The translations under genes and the position numbers were made by a program. The notes below the pieces were generated by a model. The model was not told where the DNA came from, ran no database searches, and worked only from the letters and a program-made list of their open reading frames with translations. A DNA stretch of 59,202 nucleotides from an uncultured Pelagibacteraceae bacterium (GTDB lineage Bacteria > Pseudomonadota > Alphaproteobacteria > Pelagibacterales > Pelagibacteraceae), in the NCBI GenBank assembly GCA_902520685.1, contig CABYPE010000005.1:1-59202 (forward strand), read 5' to 3'. How positions within the stretch are numbered: position 1 is the stretch's first letter; each line of letters starts with the position of its first letter. Positions 7,863 to 15,359 of the stretch are shown here, piece after piece.

Positions 7863-8324
7863 ATGTTAGCTGAATATACTACAAATACTCTAAAATATAT
7901 TTGCTTTATATTAGTTATTTTGACCTTTTCATTTCCTGCTAATTCAGAACTTTCGGTTGAGGAAACAATTAAAGGGAGAAAAGCATTATTCAGTAAAAAT
8001 TATAGCACTGCTAAAAGAGTGCAAGCGTTTGCATCTAAAGGAGATTTTGAAAAAGCTAAAAGCTTAATGATAGAAATGAGTGAAAATTATAAAATTTTAA
8101 TTGATTATTTTTCTGAAAACACAAAAGAGGGTTTTAAAACAGAGGCTTTGCCAATAATTTGGGAAGAGAAAGAAAATTTTAATAATTTAATGACTAAAGC
8201 CTCTACAGATATGATCGAGTTAACAAAAATTATCGAAGATTCAGATGATATTAAAGGAACACTTGGAAAACTTATGTGGAGTAATTGTAAATCATGTCAT
8301 AGTAAGTTTAGAGCGGAACATTAA
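7863..8324 (+). CDS. Cytochrome c' (class II cytochrome c), exported
   Basis: A 153-aa protein with an N-terminal hydrophobic signal segment (about 11-26, with a likely cleavage near FPANS) and a helical domain ending in the heme-binding motif CKSCH (Cys142, Cys145, His146) close to the C-terminus, as in class II cytochromes c. It is periplasmic after export. Roles of the family include NO binding and electron transfer. Its ATG directly follows the complement of the cytochrome b561 start, so both transcripts must start within the opposite coding region or be leaderless from overlapping promoters. Confidence 0.88.
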   Translation: MLAEYTTNTLKYICFILVILTFSFPANSELSVEETIKGRKALFSKNYSTAKRVQAFASKGDFEKAKSLMIEMSENYKILIDYFSENTKEGFKTEALPIIWEEKENFNNLMTKASTDMIELTKIIEDSDDIKGTLGKLMWSNCKSCHSKFRAEH

Positions 8325-8366
8325 TTTTTAAATTGCTAAAGATATAAATATAGATATTGTTAATTT

Positions 8367-8546
8367 ATGAATTTTGTAAATGGTTTAAAAAATTTAGTTA
8401 TAAGTTTAATAGTTTCTACAATCATAATCTATGCTATTAATATTATTGCTGGTTTTGCTGGTGCAAATTATATATTTTCCAATGGAGAAGTTTTTGTAAT
8501 TTGGATTTTAATGGCAATACTAGTTAATAATTGTTTTAAAAAATAA
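8367..8546 (+). CDS. Small membrane protein, 59 aa
   Basis: ATG at 8367 opens a 59-codon frame ending TAA at 8544-8546. It encodes two hydrophobic stretches (about residues 10-28 and 42-54) separated by a short FAGANYIFSNGE loop, with a basic C-terminus CFKK. It fills the space between the cytochrome c' gene and the next hypothetical gene, all on the plus strand, and has no visible Shine-Dalgarno. I do not recognise a family. Its position and two-helix composition argue for a real gene, but conservation is untested. Confidence 0.5.
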   Translation: MNFVNGLKNLVISLIVSTIIIYAINIIAGFAGANYIFSNGEVFVIWILMAILVNNCFKK

Positions 8547-8557
8547 AATTTCCTATA

Positions 8558-8845
8558 ATGAGTAACTCAGTAAAGACTGATGACGTTATCTTTAATTTTT
8601 TTAAACAAATATGTGATGAAAAAGATGAACATAAGTGTGTTGAATTAGGAAATAAGTGGATAAATGCCATGGAAACAAATTTACTTAATATGGAAGCAAA
8701 TTTAGATGAACAAGATAAAATTAAACATAAAGAAGATATTCAAAATAATCGTAATCACCTAAATAATCTTAAAGGTAAAAGTTCATCTGAGTGGAAAGAA
8801 TACGCAACCAAATGTATGGTTGAAATTATGGAAAATAAAGTATAA
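8558..8845 (+). CDS. Hypothetical protein, 95 aa, charged and helical
   Basis: A small soluble protein rich in Glu, Asp, Lys and Asn with three Cys (about residues 19, 27 and 88). It is predicted to be mostly helical, with no signal peptide and no membrane segment. The spaced cysteines in the CDEKDEHKC segment could bind metal or form a disulfide, but nothing identifies a family. It begins 11 bases after the 59-aa membrane protein and ends just before the TPP riboswitch. It is probably not itself under riboswitch control. Confidence 0.6.
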   Translation: MSNSVKTDDVIFNFFKQICDEKDEHKCVELGNKWINAMETNLLNMEANLDEQDKIKHKEDIQNNRNHLNNLKGKSSSEWKEYATKCMVEIMENKV

Positions 8846-8850
8846 TATTA

Positions 8851-8924
8851 ACTTTAAAAGGGGTGTCTAAAAAGACTGAGATTAAACCCTAAGAACCTGT
8901 CCGGTAATTCAGAAAGGGAGAACA
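8851..8924 (+). promoter_or_regulatory. TPP (thiamine pyrophosphate) riboswitch
   Basis: A compact THI element. The conserved core is present in order: GGGGTGTCT (from 8860), a very short P3 hairpin GTCT-AAAA-AGAC, CTGAGA (8876-8881, pyrimidine-binding element), AAACCCT, GAACCTGTCCGG (from 8893, pyrophosphate-binding side), and GGGAGAACA closing next to the start codon. CTTT (8852-8855) can pair with AAAG (8913-8916) as P1. The only good ribosome-binding sequence, GGGAG at 8916-8920, lies in the 3' strand of the aptamer, so ligand binding should hide it and block translation of thiV. Confidence 0.95.
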
Positions 8925-10367
8925 ATGGATAACACATACTTCATAAGCCAATCTACATCACTATCAATAATTATAATTATTAGCTTAATATTTACTGCCT
9001 TAGGACTTTATCACTCTAAGAAATTTCAAGGTATCAACAATTATTTAACAGCGAATAGAAATATTGGTCTGTTCTCATTAACAACAAGTCTTGTGGCTTC
9101 AGCATTGGGAGCTTGGGTTTTATTTGGTCCAGCTGCAGCAGCTACTTGGGGTGGTATCGGTGCGGTAATTGGTTATGCATTAGGAACAGCTTTTCCTATG
9201 ATTTTTTTAATTTATTTAGGAAAAAAAATTAGAAATGAATTTCCAAAAGGATCCTCTTTAATTGAATTTATAAGAAAAAAATTTGGAAAGAGTTTGTTTA
9301 AATTAATTTTACTAATGACTATATTTTATATGTTTATCTTTTTATGTGCAGAAGTTACCGCTGTGGGTGTTCTGATAAACTATATATCAGGGACTGAATT
9401 ATGGATTACTGCATTAATTGTTCTTTTAGCAACTTTATCTTATACTTTGTATGGTGGCTTAAGAGCTTCTATTTTTACAGATAATATACAGATGATTTTT
9501 ATAGCTATTCTTTTATTAATTTCTATATCGTACATAATCTCATTTACTGGTAATGAATTTTCATTTGCTTTTGTAGAACAAAAAAATCCTCAATTATTAA
9601 GTGCTTCTTATATTCCAAGTTATACTGCTGGATTAACTTTTTTTATTGCTGTAGCAGCAACAAACTTATTTCATCAAGGAAATTGGCAAAGAGTGTATGC
9701 TGCAAAAGACTACAAAACTCTTAAAAAAAGTTTAATTGTTTCTTTTTTCATCATTATACCTATTGTTTTTTTTACGGGTTTTGCTGGAATGGTTTCGTTC
9801 TCAATAGATCCAACTAATAGGGTAGATCTTGGCTTTTTTACATTATTACTTAAGGAACAAACCGAACTATTATCATTGATAATAATTACACTTGGGTTAG
9901 CTTTAACTATCTCAACCGTAGACACTTTAGTAAATGCAATTTCAAGTTTGTTTGTTGTTGATGGCAATGCGACATTCAATTTAAGCAAAAAAACAGATTA
10001 CTTAAAAATATCTAAATATTTTATTATTTTTTTATCATTAATTACTTTCTTTATTGCATCCAAAGGATTTGATATTTTGTACTTATTTTTATTAGCTGAT
10101 TTATTTTGTTGTGCATTTGTTTTAACTGTTTTTTATAGTTTTTATAACAAAGGTATTAATGAAAAAACTGCTTATATATCAATATTAATTGGATTAATTG
10201 GTGGTTTTTTAATGTTTCCGTTTCCTGACTTTTCAAAAAGTTTGCTAGTTGGGGTTTTAATGCCAAAAGAGATATTTAATCCTTTTATTGCACAGTCATT
10301 ACTATTTTTATCATTTATAGTGGCTACTTTTTTGCCCTTAATGATTTTAAAAATAAAAAAATTATAA
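8925..10367 (+). CDS. thiV: Sodium:solute symporter ThiV, probable HMP (thiamine pyrimidine precursor) transporter
   Basis: A 480-aa SSS-family symporter with about 12-13 hydrophobic helices. Typical SSS segments include LTTSLVASALGAWVLFGPAA and FHQGNWQRVYAAKDYKTLKK. Immediately upstream is a TPP riboswitch whose 3' end carries the ribosome-binding site. In cultured SAR11 strains a riboswitch-controlled SSS symporter named ThiV has been proposed as the uptake system for the thiamine pyrimidine precursor HMP, which those cells require. The same architecture here supports that role, although the substrate is inferred from context. Confidence 0.9.
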   Translation: MDNTYFISQSTSLSIIIIISLIFTALGLYHSKKFQGINNYLTANRNIGLFSLTTSLVASALGAWVLFGPAAAATWGGIGAVIGYALGTAFPMIFLIYLGKKIRNEFPKGSSLIEFIRKKFGKSLFKLILLMTIFYMFIFLCAEVTAVGVLINYISGTELWITALIVLLATLSYTLYGGLRASIFTDNIQMIFIAILLLISISYIISFTGNEFSFAFVEQKNPQLLSASYIPSYTAGLTFFIAVAATNLFHQGNWQRVYAAKDYKTLKKSLIVSFFIIIPIVFFTGFAGMVSFSIDPTNRVDLGFFTLLLKEQTELLSLIIITLGLALTISTVDTLVNAISSLFVVDGNATFNLSKKTDYLKISKYFIIFLSLITFFIASKGFDILYLFLLADLFCCAFVLTVFYSFYNKGINEKTAYISILIGLIGGFLMFPFPDFSKSLLVGVLMPKEIFNPFIAQSLLFLSFIVATFLPLMILKIKKL

Positions 10368-10370
10368 ATT

Positions 10371-10739
10371 TCAGATTGAAGATTGTATGGCTTTATAGAT
10401 TAGATCTTTGGATGTTTCACCAATACTTCTATAGATTTCTTTATTATCTTTAAAAATTAAAAGTGTAGTTTGAAATTGTACATCAAATAATTTAGCAATT
10501 TCTTTGTTTGTTACATCGAATGTAAAGTATTCAATATTATCAAATTTATTTTTTGCTTTATTTAAAACTTTCATTTGACTTGCACATGATGAGCAATATT
10601 TAATCCAAGAACTTATAACCACAACCTTACCGTCTGATTGAGCTTTATCAAACAACTCCTTATTAAAAGTTGTTTCCTTTTCCATTGTATTGGCATTAAA
10701 TGCAAATACACAAAAAATTAATATTAAAAATTTATTCAT
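10371..10739 (-). CDS. Exported thioredoxin-fold protein
   Basis: A 122-aa protein with an N-terminal hydrophobic signal (about 3-16) and a thioredoxin-like domain. The redox motif is KYCSSCASQ (Cys49 and Cys52) following VVVISSW, where thioredoxins have a WCxxC. TTLLIFKDNKEIYR near residues 90-103 replaces the cis-Pro region typical of thioredoxins. It is likely periplasmic or membrane-anchored and acts on disulfides. It resembles the C-terminal thioredoxin-like domain of DsbD-type proteins, but no membrane DsbD part is nearby. Confidence 0.75.
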   Translation of the reverse strand: MNKFLILIFCVFAFNANTMEKETTFNKELFDKAQSDGKVVVISSWIKYCSSCASQMKVLNKAKNKFDNIEYFTFDVTNKEIAKLFDVQFQTTLLIFKDNKEIYRSIGETSKDLIYKAIQSSI

Positions 10740-10819
10740 TTAATTAATAATTATTTTATACAGCAAGTTGAAACTCATTGTAATCCAGCAAATTGTCTCT
10801 ATATAATGAAGCCTAATTT

Positions 10820-11755
10820 ATGTCTAATAATCAAATAATCATAAATAATTTGTCTAAAGTATATGACAATGGTTTTAATGCTTTAAATAACATTAACCTT
10901 AATATTAAAAAAGGGGAAATTCTTGCGATGCTTGGTCCAAATGGTGCTGGCAAAACAACACTGATTAGTATTATTTGTGGAATAGTTAAACCAACATCAG
11001 GAAAAATAACTGTAGATGATTTTGACACAATAGACGATTATAGAGAAACACGTTCAAAAATAGGAATGGTTCCTCAAGAGTTAAATTTAGAGTCTTTTGA
11101 AACAGTTTTTGATACCGTATCATTTACAAGAGGTTTATATGGTAAGTCTCCAAAACCAAAACACATAGAGAAAATTTTAAAAGACTTAAGTTTATGGGAC
11201 AAGAAGGACCAAAGATTAAAACAATTGTCTGGTGGAATGAAGAGGAGAGTTTTAATTGCTAAAGCATTATCTCATGAACCAGAAATATTATTTTTAGATG
11301 AACCAACAGCTGGAGTGGACGTTGAACTTAGAAGAGATATGTGGATGGTTGTTGATGTGCTTAGAAAAACAGGGGTCACTATAATTTTAACTACTCATTA
11401 TATTGAAGAAGCCGAAGCTATTGCTGACCGTGTAGCGGTCATAAATCAAGGTGAAATTATTGTTGTTGAAGATAAAAAAGAATTAATTAAGAAAATGGGT
11501 CATAAAAAACTAAATATTGAATTACAGAAAAAAATTACTGAAATTCCTAAAGATTTAGCCAAATATAATCTTGAAATAGGCGATGAGCATATGTCTTTAA
11601 TTTATACTTATAATCTTCAAGGTGAAAAAACTGGTATTACTGATTTGTTAAAAGATTTAAAAGATACTGGCTTAAAGTTAAGAGATTTAAAAACAGAACA
11701 AAGTACACTGGAGAAAATATTTGTTAATTTAGTAAAGGAGAATAATGAAATTTAA
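10820..11755 (+). CDS. ABC-2 type exporter, ATP-binding subunit
   Basis: A 311-aa ABC ATPase. Walker A is GPNGAGKTT (residues 39-47), the ABC signature is LSGGMKRR, Walker B is [12 protein letters not shown], and the switch His lies in [13 protein letters not shown]-terminal extension of about 90 residues after the nucleotide-binding domain matches the YadG/CcmA-like ABC-2 class. It overlaps the permease gene by 11 bases. The pair resembles E. coli YadG/YadH in both lengths. The exported substrate is unknown, and surface polysaccharide or drug export are possibilities. Confidence 0.92.
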   Translation: MSNNQIIINNLSKVYDNGFNALNNINLNIKKGEILAMLGPNGAGKTTLISIICGIVKPTSGKITVDDFDTIDDYRETRSKIGMVPQELNLESFETVFDTVSFTRGLYGKSPKPKHIEKILKDLSLWDKKDQRLKQLSGGMKRRVLIAKALSHEPEILFLDEPTAGVDVELRRDMWMVVDVLRKTGVTIILTTHYIEEAEAIADRVAVINQGEIIVVEDKKELIKKMGHKKLNIELQKKITEIPKDLAKYNLEIGDEHMSLIYTYNLQGEKTGITDLLKDLKDTGLKLRDLKTEQSTLEKIFVNLVKENNEI

Positions 11756-12512
11756 TTATCACGGTTTTAAAGCTATATATGTTCATGAGATGAATAGGTT
11801 TCTAAGAACTGTAGGTCAGTCTCTTCTCTCACCAGTAATATCCACGTCATTATATTTTGTTGTTTTTGGTTCAGTAATTGGTGGTTATATTCAAAAAATT
11901 GATGGTGTAAGTTATGGTTCATATATCGTCCCAGGTTTATTAATGCTAACATTGCTTACTCAATCAATAAGTAACACTTCTTTCGGAATATTTTTTCCAA
12001 AATTTAATGGAACTATTAACGAGATTTTAGCAGCACCTATTTCAACACTTGAAACAGTTTTAGCTTTTGTTGGAGCGGGAGCTACCAAAACTTTAATTGT
12101 TGGCGCAGTGATCTATTTCACCGCTACATTTTTTGCTGATGTGACTGTTGAATATCCAATATTAATGATATTTTTATTAGTTTTAGTTTCTTTTACTTTT
12201 GCATTATTTGGTTTTTTAATTGGTGTTGTTAGTAAAGACTTCGAACAAATGTCTATCATTCCATCTTTAGTTATTACACCAATGGTATTTTTAGGAGGTA
12301 GTTTATATAGTTTGGATATGTTACCACCATTCTGGCAAACAATTTCTTATTTTAATCCAGTTGTTTATTTAATTGATAGCTTAAGATTTTCATTTTATGG
12401 AATATCAGATTTTAATATTTGGATAAGTATAGGATCTATGGTTTCATTTTTAGTGATATGCGTAATCTCTGTTTCAATATTATTAAAAAAAGGTTATAAT
12501 ATTAAATCTTAG
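11745..12512 (+). CDS. ABC-2 type exporter, permease subunit
   Basis: A 255-aa permease with six hydrophobic segments and the ABC-2 signature region [32 protein letters not shown], split here between about residues 182 and 213. Its length matches YadH-like permeases. It begins within the ATPase gene, and an AGGAG-like ribosome-binding sequence (aaaggagaat) lies inside the ATPase 3' end, supporting coupled expression. It forms the membrane channel for the ATPase encoded upstream. It overlaps the converging DmdA-like gene by four bases. Confidence 0.9.
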   Translation: MKFNYHGFKAIYVHEMNRFLRTVGQSLLSPVISTSLYFVVFGSVIGGYIQKIDGVSYGSYIVPGLLMLTLLTQSISNTSFGIFFPKFNGTINEILAAPISTLETVLAFVGAGATKTLIVGAVIYFTATFFADVTVEYPILMIFLLVLVSFTFALFGFLIGVVSKDFEQMSIIPSLVITPMVFLGGSLYSLDMLPPFWQTISYFNPVVYLIDSLRFSFYGISDFNIWISIGSMVSFLVICVISVSILLKKGYNIKS

Positions 12513-13648
12513 GAAGAAGCAATTATTTTCTTTGGATCATAAAAAGGTTTTTCAATTACTTTAGAATTAACCTTATCACCATTTATAATAACTTCTAAAT
12601 TATTTCCAATTTCTGAATTACTAATCTCTACTACTGCTAGTGCTATATTTTTTTTTAATCTAGGAGAATATACAGCAGAAGTAACTTTACCAATTTTTTT
12701 ACTATCTTTATATACTGCCCAGAAAGTAGTATTTGGTCCTTTTAAAGGTTCACAATTTATTTCTAAACCAACTTGTTTTCTTTTAATTCCGTTCTGCTTT
12801 ATTTTTTTCAAAGCCTTTTTACCTATAAAGTTAACTTCATTTTCTAAGTTAACCAATCTATCTAACCCCAGTTCAAATGGATTTGTATTGATGTCTGCAT
12901 CTGCATGATAAGAAAGCATTCCGCCCTCAATTCTTCTAATTGATGATGTATGACCTGGTTGAAGACCATATTCTTTTCCGGCTTCCATTATTTTTTCATA
13001 AAGTTCGTTGCCTTTAGAACCATCTCTGAGAAATAATTCATACCCAAACTCACTAGACCAACCAGTTCTTGAAACAATTAATGGTATTTCATCTAATTTA
13101 TATTCTTTAAACCAATAATATTTAAGATCTTTAATATCTTCACCAAATAATTTAATCATTATTTTAGCTGAAGTAGGTCCTTGCAATTGAAGTGGAGATA
13201 CATCAGGTTCTGTAATATTCACATTTAATCCTGAATTTACAGCTACCCCTTGAGCCCATAATAAAACATCGCTGTCAGCAAGAGATAACCAAAAATGATT
13301 TTTAGCTAATCTTAAAAGTACAGGATCATTAATTATTCCACCTTTATTGTTTACAATTAGTACATATTTACATTGACCAACTGATAATTTTGAGAGGTCT
13401 CTAGGAGTTAATAATTGTATAAATTTATAAGCATCAGGCCCTTTGATTTCTACTTGTCTTTCAACAGCCACATCACAAAGGATTGCTTTTTCAATTAAAT
13501 TCCAAAAATTTTTTTCAGGACTGCCAAAATCTCTCGGTATATACATATGATTATAAACAGAAAATCCAGTTGCACCCCATTTAACTGTTGACTCAAAGTA
13601 TGGCGATTTTCTTATCTGAGTACCAAATCCAAAATTTTTATTTATCAT
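12509..13648 (-). CDS. DmdA-like GcvT-fold aminomethyltransferase/demethylase paralog
   Basis: A 379-aa single-chain GcvT-fold protein. The N-terminal part strongly resembles the DMSP demethylase DmdA family of SAR11: YNHMYIP, DVAVERQVEIKGPDAYKFIQ, ARTP-like TPRDLSKL, SLADSDVLLWAQGVA and EPDVSPLQLQGP. The folate-binding core continues in SRTGWSSEFGYELFL and RRIEGGMLSYHAD. It is probably tetrahydrofolate-dependent. Whether it demethylates DMSP or another methylated compound cannot be told from the sequence, as SAR11 genomes carry several DmdA-like paralogs. It lies downstream of aceA on the same strand, separated by a hairpin. Confidence 0.8.
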   Translation of the reverse strand: MINKNFGFGTQIRKSPYFESTVKWGATGFSVYNHMYIPRDFGSPEKNFWNLIEKAILCDVAVERQVEIKGPDAYKFIQLLTPRDLSKLSVGQCKYVLIVNNKGGIINDPVLLRLAKNHFWLSLADSDVLLWAQGVAVNSGLNVNITEPDVSPLQLQGPTSAKIMIKLFGEDIKDLKYYWFKEYKLDEIPLIVSRTGWSSEFGYELFLRDGSKGNELYEKIMEAGKEYGLQPGHTSSIRRIEGGMLSYHADADINTNPFELGLDRLVNLENEVNFIGKKALKKIKQNGIKRKQVGLEINCEPLKGPNTTFWAVYKDSKKIGKVTSAVYSPRLKKNIALAVVEISNSEIGNNLEVIINGDKVNSKVIEKPFYDPKKIIASS

Positions 13649-13688
13649 ATGGCCTCATAACATACGCGTTGATGATTTTAAATAATTA

Positions 13689-13720
13689 AAATAACCGACC
13701 CATTCATGGGTTAGTTATTT
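13689..13720 (-). terminator. Hairpin between aceA and the DmdA-like gene
   Basis: A stem-loop formed by AATAAC/GTTATT (13690-13695 with 13714-13719) and ACCCA/TGGGT (13698-13702 with 13707-13711), with a TTCA loop and a 2x2 internal bulge. Read on the minus strand it follows the aceA stop by about 30 bases and is followed by TTTTAATTATTT, which suits an intrinsic terminator or a partial attenuator ahead of the DmdA-like gene. Confidence 0.55.
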
Positions 13721-13751
13721 ACAAATCTAACATTAAAGAGGAATTATCTTA

Positions 13752-15026
13752 TTAGAACTGTTCTGACTCTGTTGAGCCATCCATTGCAGTTGTTGAGCTT
13801 TTACCACTACTTATTGTATTGGAAACTGCATCAAAATAAGAAGTACCAACTTCTCTTTGATGTTTAACACTAGTGTAACCATCTTTTTCTCTAGCAAATT
13901 CCTGTTCTTGAATTCTCGAATAAGCAGACATACCTTCTTTTTTATATTTTTCTGCAAGTTCAAAAATTGCAATATTTTGAGTGTGAAAACCAGCTAGAGT
14001 GATAAATTGGAATTTATAACCCATTTTACTTATTTCTTGTTGAAAAGAAGCAATCTCTCCATCAGATAAATGTTTTTTCCAATTGAAGGAAGGAGAACAA
14101 TTATAAGCTAATAATTTTCCCGGAAATTTTTCATGTATAGCATCAGCAAATTTTTTAGCTTCTTTTAGATTTGGTGTTGCTGTTTCACACCAAATTAAAT
14201 CTGAATAAGGAGCATAGGACAATCCCCTTGAAATAGCTTGGTCAATCCCAGCTCTCACATAATAAAAGCCTTCAGGAGATCTCTCTCCAGTTAAAAAAGA
14301 TTTATCATTTTCATCATGATCATTAGTGATTAGTTTTGCAGCATTTGCATCTGTTCTAGCTAATATAATTAATGGTACATCAGCTATATCAGCTGCTAAT
14401 CTTGCAGCTTTTAAGTTTTTTATCATTGTTCCTGTTGGCACTAAAACTTTACCACCCATATGACCACACTTTTTTTCACTTGCTAACTGATCTTCAAAAT
14501 GTACACCAGCAGCACCTGCTTTAATAAATTTTTTAGAAAGTTCAAAAACATTTAAAGGCCCACCAAATCCTGCTTCTCCATCTGCTATAATTGGCAACAT
14601 GTAATCAACTTTTTTATCTTGTTTCATTTCTCCATCTTTTATTTCCATATGTTGAATTTGATCTGCCCTTATTAAGGCATTGTTCATTGACTCAACTAAT
14701 TTTGGTGCGCTGTCATAAGGATATAAAGATTGATCTGGATACATTTCACCTGCACTGTTTGCATCAGCAGCAACTTGCCATCCGCTTAAATATATAGCTT
14801 TTAATCCCGCCTTTGCGTGTTGCACAGCATGATTTCCTGATAGAGAACCAAGAGTATTTACATATGGTTCTGTATTTAATAAATTCCATAATTTTATTGA
14901 TTGATGCTTGCACATTGAATATTCAATTTTTATTGAGCCCCTTAATCTCTCTACTTCTTCCGGAGTATAGTCTCTCTTAATTCCGGCAAATCTTTTTAAG
15001 TCATATGAGATATTTTCTGCGCTCAT
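13752..15026 (-). CDS. aceA: Isocitrate lyase
   Basis: First enzyme of the glyoxylate shunt, cleaving isocitrate to glyoxylate and succinate. The 424-aa protein carries the signature [15 protein letters not shown] with catalytic Cys187 in KKCGH (185-189), the phosphate/metal region [18 protein letters not shown] and the C-terminal TLAGFHTQN segment. Length matches the short bacterial form. It is downstream of a 53-aa protein gene and an operator array that also serves the divergent RamB/ScfR-like regulator, so control by that regulator is likely. Confidence 0.97.
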   Translation of the reverse strand: MSAENISYDLKRFAGIKRDYTPEEVERLRGSIKIEYSMCKHQSIKLWNLLNTEPYVNTLGSLSGNHAVQHAKAGLKAIYLSGWQVAADANSAGEMYPDQSLYPYDSAPKLVESMNNALIRADQIQHMEIKDGEMKQDKKVDYMLPIIADGEAGFGGPLNVFELSKKFIKAGAAGVHFEDQLASEKKCGHMGGKVLVPTGTMIKNLKAARLAADIADVPLIILARTDANAAKLITNDHDENDKSFLTGERSPEGFYYVRAGIDQAISRGLSYAPYSDLIWCETATPNLKEAKKFADAIHEKFPGKLLAYNCSPSFNWKKHLSDGEIASFQQEISKMGYKFQFITLAGFHTQNIAIFELAEKYKKEGMSAYSRIQEQEFAREKDGYTSVKHQREVGTSYFDAVSNTISSGKSSTTAMDGSTESEQF

Positions 15027-15091
15027 TATTTTTTATCCTGTGCTATTGAAATGCTATTAGTAAGAAATGAATTAAGTTGAATGAAATAGAG

Positions 15092-15253
15092 TTAGTTTGA
15101 GTCGTTTAGGGTCTCAACTAGATCTTGCATTCCACTTGAACCCCAATCACAATGATCATCTCTCATGTAGATACCTTTGCTATTATGTCTAGCTAGATCT
15201 TCATGTCTTATGATTTGGGCTTCATTATTACTGTTTTTTAGTTTATCGTCCAT
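15092..15253 (-). CDS. Small 53-aa protein upstream of isocitrate lyase
   Basis: Minus-strand ATG at 15253 to TAA at 15092-15094. The 53-residue product is hydrophilic, starts MDDKLKNSNNEAQIIRHEDL, and contains a distinctive segment YMRDDHCDWGSSGMQDLVET with a single Cys. No signal or membrane segment is seen. It lies between the perfect operator palindrome at 15260-15274 and aceA, in the aceA direction, so it would be the first gene of the aceA transcript. The start codon sits 6 bases from the palindrome with no Shine-Dalgarno. I know no family for it; the His/Cys/Trp-rich segment is unlike random A/T-rich sequence. Confidence 0.55.
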   Translation of the reverse strand: MDDKLKNSNNEAQIIRHEDLARHNSKGIYMRDDHCDWGSSGMQDLVETLNDSN

Positions 15254-15259
15254 ATAACA

Positions 15260-15355
15260 CTTGTAATTTACAAGATTTACAAAAGCAACAATAAACCCCT
15301 ATTTTACTTGTAAATTGAGTTTATTTTTTGTAAATTAAAATTTACAAAATTTACA
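15260..15355. promoter_or_regulatory. Operator array of TTTACAA/TTGTAAA half-sites between aceA operon and its putative regulator
   Basis: The spacer holds about seven copies of a TTTACAA half-site in both orientations. They include the perfect 15-bp palindrome CTTGTAATTTACAAG (15260-15274) and a perfect 24-bp inverted repeat with an AA centre (15326-15349), plus single half-sites around 15275, 15308 and 15348. RamB/ScfR-type regulators of acetate and propionate metabolism bind TTTGCAAA-like palindromes near aceA and their own gene. The layout predicts binding by the regulator encoded from 15360, with autoregulation and control of the divergent 53-aa-protein/aceA transcript. Confidence 0.72.
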
Positions 15356-15359
15356 GCGC

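Noticed and set aside
9710..9988. Open frame on the minus strand within thiV (92 codons)
   Set aside because: It lies entirely within a clear symporter gene, has no Shine-Dalgarno and no recognisable family; a shadow frame of A/T-rich coding sequence.
13641..13751. SAM-V or glycine riboswitch upstream of the DmdA-like gene
   Set aside because: Apart from one hairpin there is no conserved core of any riboswitch class that I know; it looks like a terminator instead.
14591..14797. 68-codon plus-strand frame within aceA
   Set aside because: Antisense to the highly conserved isocitrate lyase sequence, with no start context; shadow frame.
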